A stretch of 57,499 nt of DNA from assembly GCA_009785095.1 (NCBI GenBank), contig WQXA01000002.1:1-57499 (forward strand), read 5' to 3'. The position numbers and the translations under genes were made by a program. The notes under the pieces were generated by a model that saw only the letters and a list, made by a program, of their open reading frames with translations, was not told the DNA's origin and ran no database searches. Of this stretch, positions 43,009-52,062 are shown in pieces; position 1 is the stretch's first letter, and every line of letters starts with the position of its first letter. The stretch comes from Candidatus Saccharimonadota bacterium (GTDB lineage: Bacteria; Patescibacteriota; Saccharimonadia; Saccharimonadales; Saccharimonadaceae).

Positions 43009-44478
43009 ATGAAAAGCGACCTCGTGCAACAGATAACTCTGTACAAATATCGCTACGTCGTCAGTTTTGGGGTTTTGGCGCTGATCGCCCTGCTGGTCGT
43101 GGCCTGGCAGTTTTGGGTGTTGCCCGATGGCTTAACGGAATCGGAAATAGCGTCCGCCACCGCGGCGGGACACTTTTCGCCGACGCAGTTTTTGGGTAGC
43201 GTGGTCAATCTGCCTTGGACGATAATGCAGTGGCTGTCTATCAAATTGTTCGGCGCCACAATCTTGGCGTTTCGTTTGCCGGCGGTGATTTTGATGATTT
43301 TGTCGGCCGTTGGTTTGGTGTTGTTCTTGCGCAAATGGGCGCGCCAAAACATCGCCGTTGTTAGTGGTTTTTGGGCTGTTACTTCGATGATGTTTATTGG
43401 GCTCAGCCGATCAGGCACGCCGGCGGCCATGACTACCTTCCTGATCATTATGATCCTGTTGTCGGTGGTCACGATCCTAAAATCTGTCGAGGAATATGGC
43501 CAGGACAAGGCGGAAAACCAAGTGCGCCGTAGCTGGCAGACGCTCCTGGCCAAAATTATTGTTTGCGTGGCGTTGGCGTTATTATGCTATCAGGAAGCCG
43601 GCATTTATTTGGTGGCGTTATTCATCGCGGTCGGGGTGATCCACCCCAAAACGCGCCTAGTTTTTCTTAAAAGTAAACCCTGGAAAATCGCCGTTGGTTT
43701 AGCGGCTGGTTTCGCGGTGTTGGCGCCGCTGATTTTCGGCCTGGTGGCGAATGGTTGGTCGTTGATCAAAGATTGGCTGGCGCTAGACGGCGCGTGGTCG
43801 CTTGGGAATCTCGGCTGGTTGGGATCGGCGCTGGGTGGATTCGAGGCTGGTTTGGTCGGCGGTTTGGTGATTCCCGCGGTGACGTTGGTGGCTTTGGTGG
43901 TGGCTTTCTTGGGACTCATGAAAATCTGCGTCGATCGGCTATCGGCTAGGTCTTATTTGACGCTGGCACTCCTTTTGGTGACGCTAACGCTCGCGGCTTG
44001 GCGGCCGACGTTGGTTTATTTGTTGTTCGTGCCACTGACTTTGCTCGTCACGGTTGGCATCGATACCTTGATCCGCCAATGGTATGATCTGTTCCCGTGC
44101 AACCCTTACGCGCGGATTCTGGCTGTGGTGCCGCTAGCCATTATGATCGCCACGCTGGGATGGACGAGCATCACGCGTTTCGGTCTCAGCCAAAATTATG
44201 ACGAGAGTGTGGTTTATCATTATAATCAGGAATTTATGGCGGCGCGTAATGTGCTGTCCAAGGACAAAGACGCGCGGGTGCTAGTGGTCGCGGCCGATCA
44301 GAAAAGTTTCTACGAGATCCTGGAGCGCGATTTCCCAGGATTAGTCGTTGCCACCAAACCACAAAGCGGCGCAAAAAACATAGTGCTAGGTTCCGCGAAT
44401 GTCAAAAAGTCGGAAATCCCCAGCCACGTCACCACGAGTTCGCGCAGCAAAAACGCCGTGCTTCTCAGAGTTTACTAA
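43009..44478 (+). CDS. Membrane protein, ArnT/PMT-like glycosyltransferase family 39
   Basis: Multi-TM with ATILAFRLPAVILMILSAVGLVLFLRKWA. Confidence 0.65.
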   Translation: MKSDLVQQITLYKYRYVVSFGVLALIALLVVAWQFWVLPDGLTESEIASATAAGHFSPTQFLGSVVNLPWTIMQWLSIKLFGATILAFRLPAVILMILSAVGLVLFLRKWARQNIAVVSGFWAVTSMMFIGLSRSGTPAAMTTFLIIMILLSVVTILKSVEEYGQDKAENQVRRSWQTLLAKIIVCVALALLCYQEAGIYLVALFIAVGVIHPKTRLVFLKSKPWKIAVGLAAGFAVLAPLIFGLVANGWSLIKDWLALDGAWSLGNLGWLGSALGGFEAGLVGGLVIPAVTLVALVVAFLGLMKICVDRLSARSYLTLALLLVTLTLAAWRPTLVYLLFVPLTLLVTVGIDTLIRQWYDLFPCNPYARILAVVPLAIMIATLGWTSITRFGLSQNYDESVVYHYNQEFMAARNVLSKDKDARVLVVAADQKSFYEILERDFPGLVVATKPQSGAKNIVLGSANVKKSEIPSHVTTSSRSKNAVLLRVY

Positions 44479-44479
44479 A

Positions 44480-44520
44480 CGCTATATATGGTGTGTCAGA
44501 CGCTACATATAGCGTTTTTT
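44480..44520 (+). terminator. Rho-independent terminator between convergent genes
   Basis: AAACGCTATATATGGTGTGTCAGACGCTACATATAGCGTTTTTTT. Confidence 0.75.
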
Positions 44521-45096
44521 TCGTCGTCGAAAAATCATTATGAAAATTAGAAGGACGCTCACAAAAGCACCCACAGCTCGCCCGAAAATATTAACAAAAT
44601 CAAAATTCTCGGTCGCGGCAATGCCAAAAGTCACTATCAAGAAAAAAACAACCCAGGTGTAAAGGGACTCGCTGCGCGGATCTCGCCAAGTTTTGGTGAT
44701 TGTCGGCACGAAACCGAGAGCGCTAGCCGCAGCAAGCAAAATAACTGAGATCACGGCCAGGTCTCGAGACAACAGCCACAAAACTAACGCGGCCAAGGCG
44801 AGTAGTAAGAATACGATATCAGCCCGCGAAAACTTACTAGATTTCCGATAATTGAAGAATGACAAAATCGTCACAACCAAACAGAAGGTCGTGCTAACTA
44901 GATACCCCCAAGAACCAGCATGCGCGCCATTGAAAAGCAAAATCATACCGCCGGTGCCGAGAACTAGCACTTGGATGAACCAAGTCACCGGATGCGGCTT
45001 GAGTTTGCCTTTGATCGTCGAAATGATTAGCGGAACATAAACCAACGCCGAGAGCACGACCGTGAGCGCGCCAAAAATCTCACGAAAATCGTTCAT
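44503..45096 (-). CDS. Multi-TM membrane protein (PQ-loop-like)
   Basis: Hydrophobic ORF with repeated KPHPVTWFIQ and DPRSESLYTWVVFF half-motifs. Confidence 0.65.
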   Translation of the reverse strand: MNDFREIFGALTVVLSALVYVPLIISTIKGKLKPHPVTWFIQVLVLGTGGMILLFNGAHAGSWGYLVSTTFCLVVTILSFFNYRKSSKFSRADIVFLLLALAALVLWLLSRDLAVISVILLAAASALGFVPTITKTWRDPRSESLYTWVVFFLIVTFGIAATENFDFVNIFGRAVGAFVSVLLIFIMIFRRRKKRYM

Positions 45097-45098
45097 GT

Positions 45099-46736
45099 CT
45101 ACTCGGATTTCTTATCTAGCGTCATAAACTTTAGCCGCTCGGGGTGGAAATAGAGCTCGACTCTGCCGGTCGGTCCGTTGCGGTGCTTGGACAGCAAGAG
45201 CTCAGTGATATGTTGGCGATCGGTGTCGGGATTGTAGTAATCTTCGCGGTACAGAAACAGCACTAGGTCGGCGTCCTGTTCGATCGAGCCAGATTCGCGC
45301 AGATCCGACAGCATCGGACGCTTGTCGGGACGTTGTTCGACCAAGCGCGACAGCTGCGACAGCGCAAGCACCGGCACGTCGAGCTCGCGCGCCAGCAATT
45401 TCAAACCGCGCGAAATCTCGCTGACTTCCTGGACGCGATTGTCACCATATTTACCGGCCGTCGACATCAGTTGCAAATAATCCACGATGATGAGACCGAG
45501 CGGCGTTTTGTGCGCCTGGCGGCGAGCCTTGGTGCGCATTTCGAGGATGCTCAGTCCCGGCGTGTCGTCAAAGAAAATCGGCGCTTCGGCCATCTCGCCC
45601 ATGGCTTCGGAAATCTTGGCAAAGTCATCGTCGCTCAAATTACCGGTGCGAATATTCCAACTATCGACGCCCGACGCTTCGGCCAACATGCGATCGACCG
45701 TCTGGGAATTCGACATTTCGAGGTTGAAAATGAGCACGGCTTTGTTTTCTTTGGCCGCGACGTTATAAGCGATGTTCTGCGCCAGAGTTGATTTGCCCAT
45801 GCTGGGTCGCGACGCCAAAATCACTAGGTCGGATTTCTGCAGTCCGGCCGTCAAGCGATCGAGATCACGAAAACCAGTTTTGATGCCGCGCAGTTTACCT
45901 TTGTCGCGATGGAGCTCCTCCATGCGGTCGAAACTCTCGGTCAAAATGCTCTCTATGCTCACCAGGTCGGATTTCTCGTTGGCCTCGCTCACCTGGAACA
46001 AACTCGATTCAGCCGTAGCCAAAATTTCGGCGATTTCGGCGCTGTCTGAAAAAGCTAGTTCGCTAATTTTCGAACCGGCGTTGATCAAGCGGCGGCGGAT
46101 GGCGGCGGCGGACACGATGTCGGCATAAGAAGCGGCGTGAGCGCTCGATGGCACGTAATTCGTCAGCTCGGACAGATAGGTGGCGCCACCGATGGCTTTT
46201 AGGTCGTCGCTTTTTTTGAGCTCGTCGGTCAAAGTCAAAAGGTCGACCGGCGCGTGTTTTTCGTACAAACGGATCATGGCGGCGAAGATTTTTTCGTGGC
46301 GCGGATCGTAAAAGTCGATGGCGTGGACTTTATCGGCCACGTCCGCCAAAACTTCTTCGTCGATCAAGACAGCACCGAGCAGCGACATCTCAGCGTCGAG
46401 ATTTTGCGGCGGGATTTTGCCGGTGGGCAAGGATTGTGCTTCCCGCGAGCCAGCCCCGCTGCTCACCAAACTACCCGCGACAGTTCGCTCGTCAAGCCCG
46501 TCGTCACGGGTCTCCTCGCTCGTCCTCGCCGTAGCTGAGATAGACTGTCGCGATTGGTTTGGTTCGCGCTCGTCATTACGGGATGAAGAAAATGATTCGG
46601 GTAGAGTCGGCAACTTAGCCGAAGCTGGACTCGCCTTCTCTTTCGCGTTATTCTTTCTCGCCGCAGCTTCAACAACCGGCGCGTCGGTTTTGCGCTCACC
46701 GCTCAAATCTGCACTAGTGGAACTATGTTTTGCCAT
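45099..46736 (-). CDS. dnaB: Replicative DNA helicase DnaB with extended N-terminus
   Basis: PPQNLDAEMSLLGAVLID, LVILASRPSMGKSTLAQNIA, LSQLSRLVEQRPDKRPMLSDLRESGSIEQDAD. Confidence 0.95.
   Translation of the reverse strand: MAKHSSTSADLSGERKTDAPVVEAAARKNNAKEKASPASAKLPTLPESFSSSRNDEREPNQSRQSISATARTSEETRDDGLDERTVAGSLVSSGAGSREAQSLPTGKIPPQNLDAEMSLLGAVLIDEEVLADVADKVHAIDFYDPRHEKIFAAMIRLYEKHAPVDLLTLTDELKKSDDLKAIGGATYLSELTNYVPSSAHAASYADIVSAAAIRRRLINAGSKISELAFSDSAEIAEILATAESSLFQVSEANEKSDLVSIESILTESFDRMEELHRDKGKLRGIKTGFRDLDRLTAGLQKSDLVILASRPSMGKSTLAQNIAYNVAAKENKAVLIFNLEMSNSQTVDRMLAEASGVDSWNIRTGNLSDDDFAKISEAMGEMAEAPIFFDDTPGLSILEMRTKARRQAHKTPLGLIIVDYLQLMSTAGKYGDNRVQEVSEISRGLKLLARELDVPVLALSQLSRLVEQRPDKRPMLSDLRESGSIEQDADLVLFLYREDYYNPDTDRQHITELLLSKHRNGPTGRVELYFHPERLKFMTLDKKSE
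46463..46570. repeat. Palindromic element in dnaB N-terminal extension
   Basis: ACCAAACtacCCGCGACAGT ... ACTGTCGCGattGGTTTGGT inverted arms. Confidence 0.6.
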
Positions 46737-48153
46737 TGTATACCACCTCTCCTCCGCCCATTATATCAAGAATTTGCGCTGCGGCCGAATTCTCGCGCAC
46801 TGCTGATGCGGAAATCGTGATTTTTGGCGCGGAACCATAGAGTTTTTGAAAAGCTTGGCCGAGGACGTTGCGGAATTTGGCGGTGTCAGCCTTTTTTCGA
46901 TGGAAGATTTTTGAAAAGTAAAGCGTCAGCCGGCCGTCGTCGTAATCGAAATCGGCGAATTTGAGCGTGGCCAAAACCGTCGGCTCGTCAAGATTTTTCA
47001 CCTCCGCCAAAATGTCGCCCCAGGCGAAATTGGTCCGCATCTTGCTCGTCGAATCGTCTTTCTCGGCGAAAGCATCACCTTCCTCCGCGATCTTCTGCTC
47101 AATAATCTCAGCCAACTCGATGTCGGCTTTAGTCGAAGTGGCGACGGCAGCAGAAGTCGTCGGAACGCTCTTGCTCGCGGCGCTGGCTAATATGGCGGTC
47201 AATTTGATGTCCGGCGCCGAAGATCGGGCGACCTCTAATAACTTTTCAATCAAATCATACAATCGCGGCTTGTCGGGCGCCAATTTGCCGAGTTCGCGCA
47301 GGAGCTGGTCGACAATCAACGCCGGCGCCACGCCGTCACTAAACGAATCGTTCAACGTCGCGATCACGGTCGGCGCGTCGTGCGCGGTGATAGCATCGAT
47401 GATCGTGGCAATAGTCGTCTCGGGCGCCAGCCCTAGAATCTCCTCGACCATCGAGCGCGTTACTCGGCCGCCCGAATTGGACAGTTGATCGAGCAGACCG
47501 ATGCTGTCACGAAAACTACCCTGCCCGTGCTCAGCGATGAGATTGAGCGCCTCGTCGTCGGCCGCAATTTTTTCCTTATCGGCGATTTGCCTGAGGTGCC
47601 GCGCCATAATTTCGGTCGAAACGGGACGAAAATGAAAACGCTGAACACGACTAAGGACGGTGGCCGGGACTTTATGGATTTCTGTGGTTGCTAGGATGAA
47701 AACAATATGCGCCGGCGGCTCCTCGATAATTTTGAGCAGCGCGTTAAAGGCCGACGTCGACAGCATATGCACCTCGTCGATGATATAAATTTTGTGACTA
47801 GCGGCGGCCGGCGCGATGGCCGATTTGTCGCGCAGCTCGCGGGCGTCGTCGACCGAACCGCGGCTAGCGGCATCGATCTCGATAATGTCCAAATCAGCAC
47901 TAGAATCATCGGCCGTGTACGGCGTGTTGTTGATGAGATGCGCCAAAATGCGCGCCGTCGATGTTTTGCCGGTACCGCGCTGGCCGGTGAACAAATAGGC
48001 ATGAGCAAACTGGCCGCTCTGGGCGGCTGCCGTCAAAATCTCCGTGACCTGCGGTTGGCCAACAACCTCGCCCAACGTCGTCGGACGATAGCGGCGATAT
48101 AGCGCGATTTTCCTAAGCGAAACCCCACTAGCGGATTTTCCCCTCTCACTCAT
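46723..48153 (-). CDS. dnaX: DNA polymerase III subunit gamma/tau
   Basis: ALYRRYRPTTLGEVVGQPQVTEIL, FTGQRGTGKTSTARILAH, IIDEVHMLSTSAFNALLKIIEEPP. Confidence 0.95.
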   Translation of the reverse strand: MSERGKSASGVSLRKIALYRRYRPTTLGEVVGQPQVTEILTAAAQSGQFAHAYLFTGQRGTGKTSTARILAHLINNTPYTADDSSADLDIIEIDAASRGSVDDARELRDKSAIAPAAASHKIYIIDEVHMLSTSAFNALLKIIEEPPAHIVFILATTEIHKVPATVLSRVQRFHFRPVSTEIMARHLRQIADKEKIAADDEALNLIAEHGQGSFRDSIGLLDQLSNSGGRVTRSMVEEILGLAPETTIATIIDAITAHDAPTVIATLNDSFSDGVAPALIVDQLLRELGKLAPDKPRLYDLIEKLLEVARSSAPDIKLTAILASAASKSVPTTSAAVATSTKADIELAEIIEQKIAEEGDAFAEKDDSTSKMRTNFAWGDILAEVKNLDEPTVLATLKFADFDYDDGRLTLYFSKIFHRKKADTAKFRNVLGQAFQKLYGSAPKITISASAVRENSAAAQILDIMGGGEVVYNGKT

Positions 48154-48263
48154 GCGACCATTTTAACACGTCGAAAAAGAAAATACTGTAGTAATTTTTA
48201 CAGGATAACTAACGCATCCATAGGCAAAATTAAGCATTTGCATTATAACATCTATTTAACGTA

Positions 48264-48292
48264 TTGACAAGCAAACAATAGTGGCGTATAAT
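48264..48292 (+). promoter_or_regulatory. Consensus promoter of candidate phase-variable gene
   Basis: Exact TTGACA-17-TATAAT. Confidence 0.85.
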
Positions 48293-48326
48293 CCGTGTAA
48301 TAATTAAAGGATTGGAGAATTAGAGA

Positions 48327-49150
48327 ATGGCGCCGAACAAGGGAAAAAAAGGCAACCAGGGTCAAGGTGGTAATCCGGGGGGGGGCAGGTCAAGAAGCAA
48401 ACTCGGAGGCAGAGGGATGCGGTAAAAAGAGTTCATGAAAGCCGAGGCGAGGGTGAATATACCGGTAAGTCTCCTGAGGATGTTCATGCAGATAACCTAG
48501 AAAAAATAAATAAGATCAGGAGAGGGCGAGGGCTGGGTGCAGTAGCGTCAGATATTGTCGCAGCGCGGATTGAACCAGAGCAACTACAATCGCACGATAT
48601 ACCACTAACCTGGGCTCAAGAAAGAGCGGCAGAACAAAAAGAGAGACAAAAAGAATGGTTGCTTGAAATAAATAGGAGGGCAAAAGAAAAACTAGATGCG
48701 CAACGAGAAGAACGAGAACAAGCGGAGGCGGCAAGACAGGCTCGCTTAGATAAGGTGGAAGCAGCGTTGTTAGCGAAAGCAAAACTTGGTATGAAGGGGG
48801 AAGTTTTTGATGAATATAGGTGGGACGTACCAGCCGTTAACGAAATTCTAGTTGATAGATTCCTGGCGGAGCGCACGCTCGCGCGCAATGATCTAATGGC
48901 TATATTGGGCGAGCCTCATGGTTTGGATGTAGGGGGCATGGAGCGTGTCGTTGCTGATATTGTTCGGGAAAGCTTACGTAAGATTAGTCATATTTATCCA
49001 CAACCCACATCGCTCTCTGAGGAACACATACATGTACCAACAAGATACGATTATAAAAGTAGAAGAGACGTCCCGATTTTTGATGTCGATGGTCGCCTAC
49101 CAATCCATGACATATTAGCTGACATGGCTGAGCAGCTGAAGACTAAGTAA
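48327..49150 (+). CDS. Hypothetical coiled-coil-rich protein, candidate phase-variable gene in OFF frame
   Basis: ATG at 48327 frame stops at TAA just after G9 (MAPNKGKKGNQGQGGNPGGGRSRSKLGGRGMR*). G10 joins it to ORF ending at 49150 (about 274 aa). Confidence 0.75.
48377..48385 (+). repeat. G9 homopolymer tract near 5' end of ORF
   Basis: GGTAATCCGGGGGGGGGCAGGTC. Confidence 0.95.
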
Positions 49151-49204
49151 CGACGCGCGCAATCCAACCCCAGTTTCGATGATGACGCCCACTGTTAGCT
49201 ATAT

Positions 49205-49732
49205 CTACAACACAGCCTCGACCGCGGCCCATTCGGCTTCGCGGTTGTCTTCGGGGACGATAATGGAGACTTGGTCGCCGATGTGGGCTTTGAAAAACGT
49301 CACGCTCGCCAAAAGGACGCGGAATTCTTTGCCGCCGGCCTCGACGTAATAGGCGCCGTCGTGTTGGACTAGTGTGCCGATGAGTTGGCGTCGGGCGACG
49401 GGGCCGATTTGCTTGTAAATGAACGAACCGTCCTCGGCGATGGTCAATTTCAGGATATCGCCCTCAACCAATTTCGATTTAGAGGCGTAATTGGCCGGCA
49501 CGGGGTAGGCTTTGCCGTCGGCGTCGTGCATGGTTTGGCCGTCGAAAACGCCTTCGATGACTTTGCCGGCGACCTCTTCGACGGTGCGCGTTGGCAGATC
49601 GTCGTCACCGACCATGCTGTACAATAATTCTTTGGCGGCCGCCAGATTGGTCTCGGCCTCGTTCAACAGAGCACGCAAACGTTTGACTTGCTTTTCTGGC
49701 AGTAGTGTGTCGTTGGTGTCATTCTCGCTCAT
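49205..49732 (-). CDS. Conserved hypothetical protein
   Basis: 175 aa ORF with strong coding character. Confidence 0.7.
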   Translation of the reverse strand: MSENDTNDTLLPEKQVKRLRALLNEAETNLAAAKELLYSMVGDDDLPTRTVEEVAGKVIEGVFDGQTMHDADGKAYPVPANYASKSKLVEGDILKLTIAEDGSFIYKQIGPVARRQLIGTLVQHDGAYYVEAGGKEFRVLLASVTFFKAHIGDQVSIIVPEDNREAEWAAVEAVL

Positions 49733-49920
49733 AACAGACTCTCGCTTTCTGTCTTGTTCTTAAGTTTCTATCTGTTCGTAATTATACGCCACGAGCTCAG
49801 TAAAGTCAACAACAATCTTTTCCACAATAAATTAAGAGGTCGTGCGCGCGGACGTTGTTTTTTTGAGGCATAAAGTTGCCGGGATGGCAAAAATGCTAGG
49901 GGGCTAGGTCAATGATGGCG

Positions 49921-50609
49921 TTAAGAGCCCACCTTGATTCTCGGCGGGATTTGACCGCCTTCAGGGTCGAATTTGCTGTAATTGATTTCTTGAGGAATAG
50001 GTTGACTTGTCTGTAAATTTCTCACTCTCATACTGAGTGCCAACCAGGTCGCCAACGAATGGTCGTCTGAGGGGTGGAGACCCGATACTGCTATCGCACC
50101 ACCCTCTACAATAACTCCACCAGTTCGTACCGCGAAGCCACCTAGTATATGCGACAAATCGTGGCCTTCTATATCTACTTCGCCCGCTTCTGCTGAGGCC
50201 GTATTACGTCCCAAGGCAATTGCGCCCAAGGCTTTTATTACCGCAATTTCTTCAGGATTTCTGCCCTTTTCATCTTCACCGTACCCCTCAGGTTCGCGTA
50301 GCGTTATCGCGCCTTTAATTAGATTCTGCCGCAACGCCTGGAGTACCCGCGGGTCAACGTCAACTTCTACTCCCTCTCCTCTAGAAAGCGCATCATCAAT
50401 CTTCAATGCTGTCTCGATCATGCCCAGCCTGGTTGCTTTAATGGAGAGCTTCTGAAGTTCTTCCCGACTAAGTTCTAGGGGGGGGTCTCCAAAGGCCGTT
50501 CATTTGAAACGTAGACAGCAAATACGGAGACATTCTCATTGCCGGCCGGAGATGAATGAACGGGAAGAACATCCTTCGCGTCTTTCATCTGATTTTGCAT
50601 GTCGCTCAT
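49921..50609 (-). CDS. Hypothetical protein, candidate phase-variable gene in OFF frame
   Basis: ATG at 50609 frame ends ...NERPLETPP* at a C8 tract. C9 gives ...ETPPLELSREELQKLSIKATRLGMIETALKIDD... through to 49921. Confidence 0.72.
50478..50485 (-). repeat. C8 (coding strand) homopolymer tract
   Basis: TTCTAGGGGGGGGTCTCC on + strand. Confidence 0.95.
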
Positions 50610-50620
50610 ATTATATCCCC

Positions 50621-50649
50621 ATTCTAACAAATAAATCACAAAGTGTCAA
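50621..50649 (-). promoter_or_regulatory. Promoter of candidate phase-variable gene
   Basis: TTGACA-17-TAGAAT on reverse strand. Confidence 0.75.
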
Positions 50650-50670
50650 GCGCGGAGCGCGACTAAATAC

Positions 50671-50699
50671 AAGAACCACCCCATCCGGGGTGGTTCTTA
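50671..50699 (-). terminator. Hairpin terminator downstream of rplL
   Basis: AAGAACCACCCC-atc-GGGGTGGTTCTT. Confidence 0.7.
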
Positions 50700-50722
50700 A
50701 GCAACAATTCGGGCATTTTTGA

Positions 50723-51112
50723 CTAAACAAGCTCGACGGTGGCGCCGGCTTCCTCGAGGGTTTTCTTGGCGGTTTCGGCTTCGTCTTTGCTGACTTTTTC
50801 TTTGACCGGGGCGGGTGCGCCGTCGACGATGGCTTTGGCTTCGCCCAGTCCGAGGCCGGTGATTTCTTTGACGGCCTTGATGACGGCGACTTTTTGGGCG
50901 CCGGCGTCTTTCAATTGGATGGTGTATTCGCTTTTTTCCTCGGCGGCGGGTGCGCCAGCGTCACCACCGGCGGCCGAGCCAGCGGCGACTGCCACAGCCG
51001 CGGCGGCCGGCTCGATGCCGTACTCGTCTTTCAAAATGTTTTTGAGTTCGTTGACTTCCAAAACAGTCAACGCGGTTAATTCTTTGGCCAGTTTCTTGAT
51101 ATCTGTTGCCAT
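50723..51112 (-). CDS. rplL: 50S ribosomal protein L7/L12
   Basis: [56 protein letters not shown]. Confidence 0.97.
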   Translation of the reverse strand: MATDIKKLAKELTALTVLEVNELKNILKDEYGIEPAAAAVAVAAGSAAGGDAGAPAAEEKSEYTIQLKDAGAQKVAVIKAVKEITGLGLGEAKAIVDGAPAPVKEKVSKDEAETAKKTLEEAGATVELV

Positions 51113-51169
51113 GGTTTTCTCCTTAAAGTTTATTAGGTTGTGTTGCGTGAAAGATTTCTTTCACTCACT

Positions 51170-51285
51170 CGACGATTTTCGCGTCGAAAAAGTTGCTCCT
51201 AAAATCCAGGAATCACACTCCATGTATTCGTGCTTTCCTGAATTTTAATCGAGAAACTTTTTCCGGAAAATCGGAGAGGTCGTGA
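51170..51285. repeat. Dispersed palindromic element, copy B (rplJ-rplL intergenic)
   Basis: GATTTTCGCGTCGAAAAAGTTGCTCCTAAAATCCAGGAATCACACTCCATGTATTCGTGCTTTCCTGAATTTTAATCGAGAAACTTTTTCCGGAAAATCGGAGAGGTCGT. Confidence 0.8.
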
Positions 51286-51317
51286 AAAGAAATCTCTGCA
51301 CGCGAATGGTTGCTATT

Positions 51318-51839
51318 TTAGGCTTTCGCGGACGCCTCGAGGGCGTTGACCAATGAACCGAGCGGGTTCAGCGCGCTCACCACGTCGTTGACCGGCGATT
51401 GCAATGTCGCCACCACCTGCGCGATGAGTTCGTGCTTGCTCGGCAATTTAGCCAGCGCGGTGGTCTCCGCGGTGTCGAGGTTGTTGCCTTCGCTCGAAAA
51501 TCCGCCGATCAACACCAGGTTGGGGTGTCCTTTCGCGAATTTGTCGAGCAATTGCGCCGGCGCGACTTCGTCCGTGGCGGAAAAGGCGTACAGGATTTGT
51601 CCCTTTAGCGCCTCGGTCGAAGTGTTTTTTAGCGTGTCGATTTGGCTCATCGCCACGCGCACCAGGCGGTTTTTGACCACTTTGATGGTCACGCCAGCCT
51701 CGCGAGCGGCGCGGCGCAACACCTGTAAATCTTTGACAGAAATGCCGGTGTATTGCGCAAACACGGCCATTTTGGCGTCACGCAAAATCTCGTCTAATTC
51801 AGCAACCAAAGTTTGCTTTTTGGCTTTACTAATCGCCAT
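51318..51839 (-). CDS. rplJ: 50S ribosomal protein L10
   Basis: VFAQYTGISVKDLQVLRRAAREAGVTIKVVKNRLVRVA. Confidence 0.95.
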   Translation of the reverse strand: MAISKAKKQTLVAELDEILRDAKMAVFAQYTGISVKDLQVLRRAAREAGVTIKVVKNRLVRVAMSQIDTLKNTSTEALKGQILYAFSATDEVAPAQLLDKFAKGHPNLVLIGGFSSEGNNLDTAETTALAKLPSKHELIAQVVATLQSPVNDVVSALNPLGSLVNALEASAKA

Positions 51840-51959
51840 AAATTTCTCCTCTGGTTAAAGTTGTTTTACCCCTTTTTGGCCATTTCGGATTTGTTCCAGA
51901 ATGACAAAACTAGGGATTTCGCCCGAATTGTTAAAGTTTTCGTCACCAAAATAAGAGAA

Positions 51960-52012
51960 TTCATCTCGGCGGCAGATTAAGACCCCGTGGGATCAGCCGC
52001 TGTCTTTGATAA
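51960..52012 (-). promoter_or_regulatory. Ribosomal protein L10 leader (autoregulatory mRNA structure)
   Basis: Reverse strand GACAGCGGCTGATCCCACGGGGTCTTAATCTGCCGCCGAG upstream of rplJ. Confidence 0.75.
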
Positions 52013-52062
52013 CGCTACGAGAGATTGTAGCACAAAGCCGCGGGCGGTGCAAGGGGCTCCGG

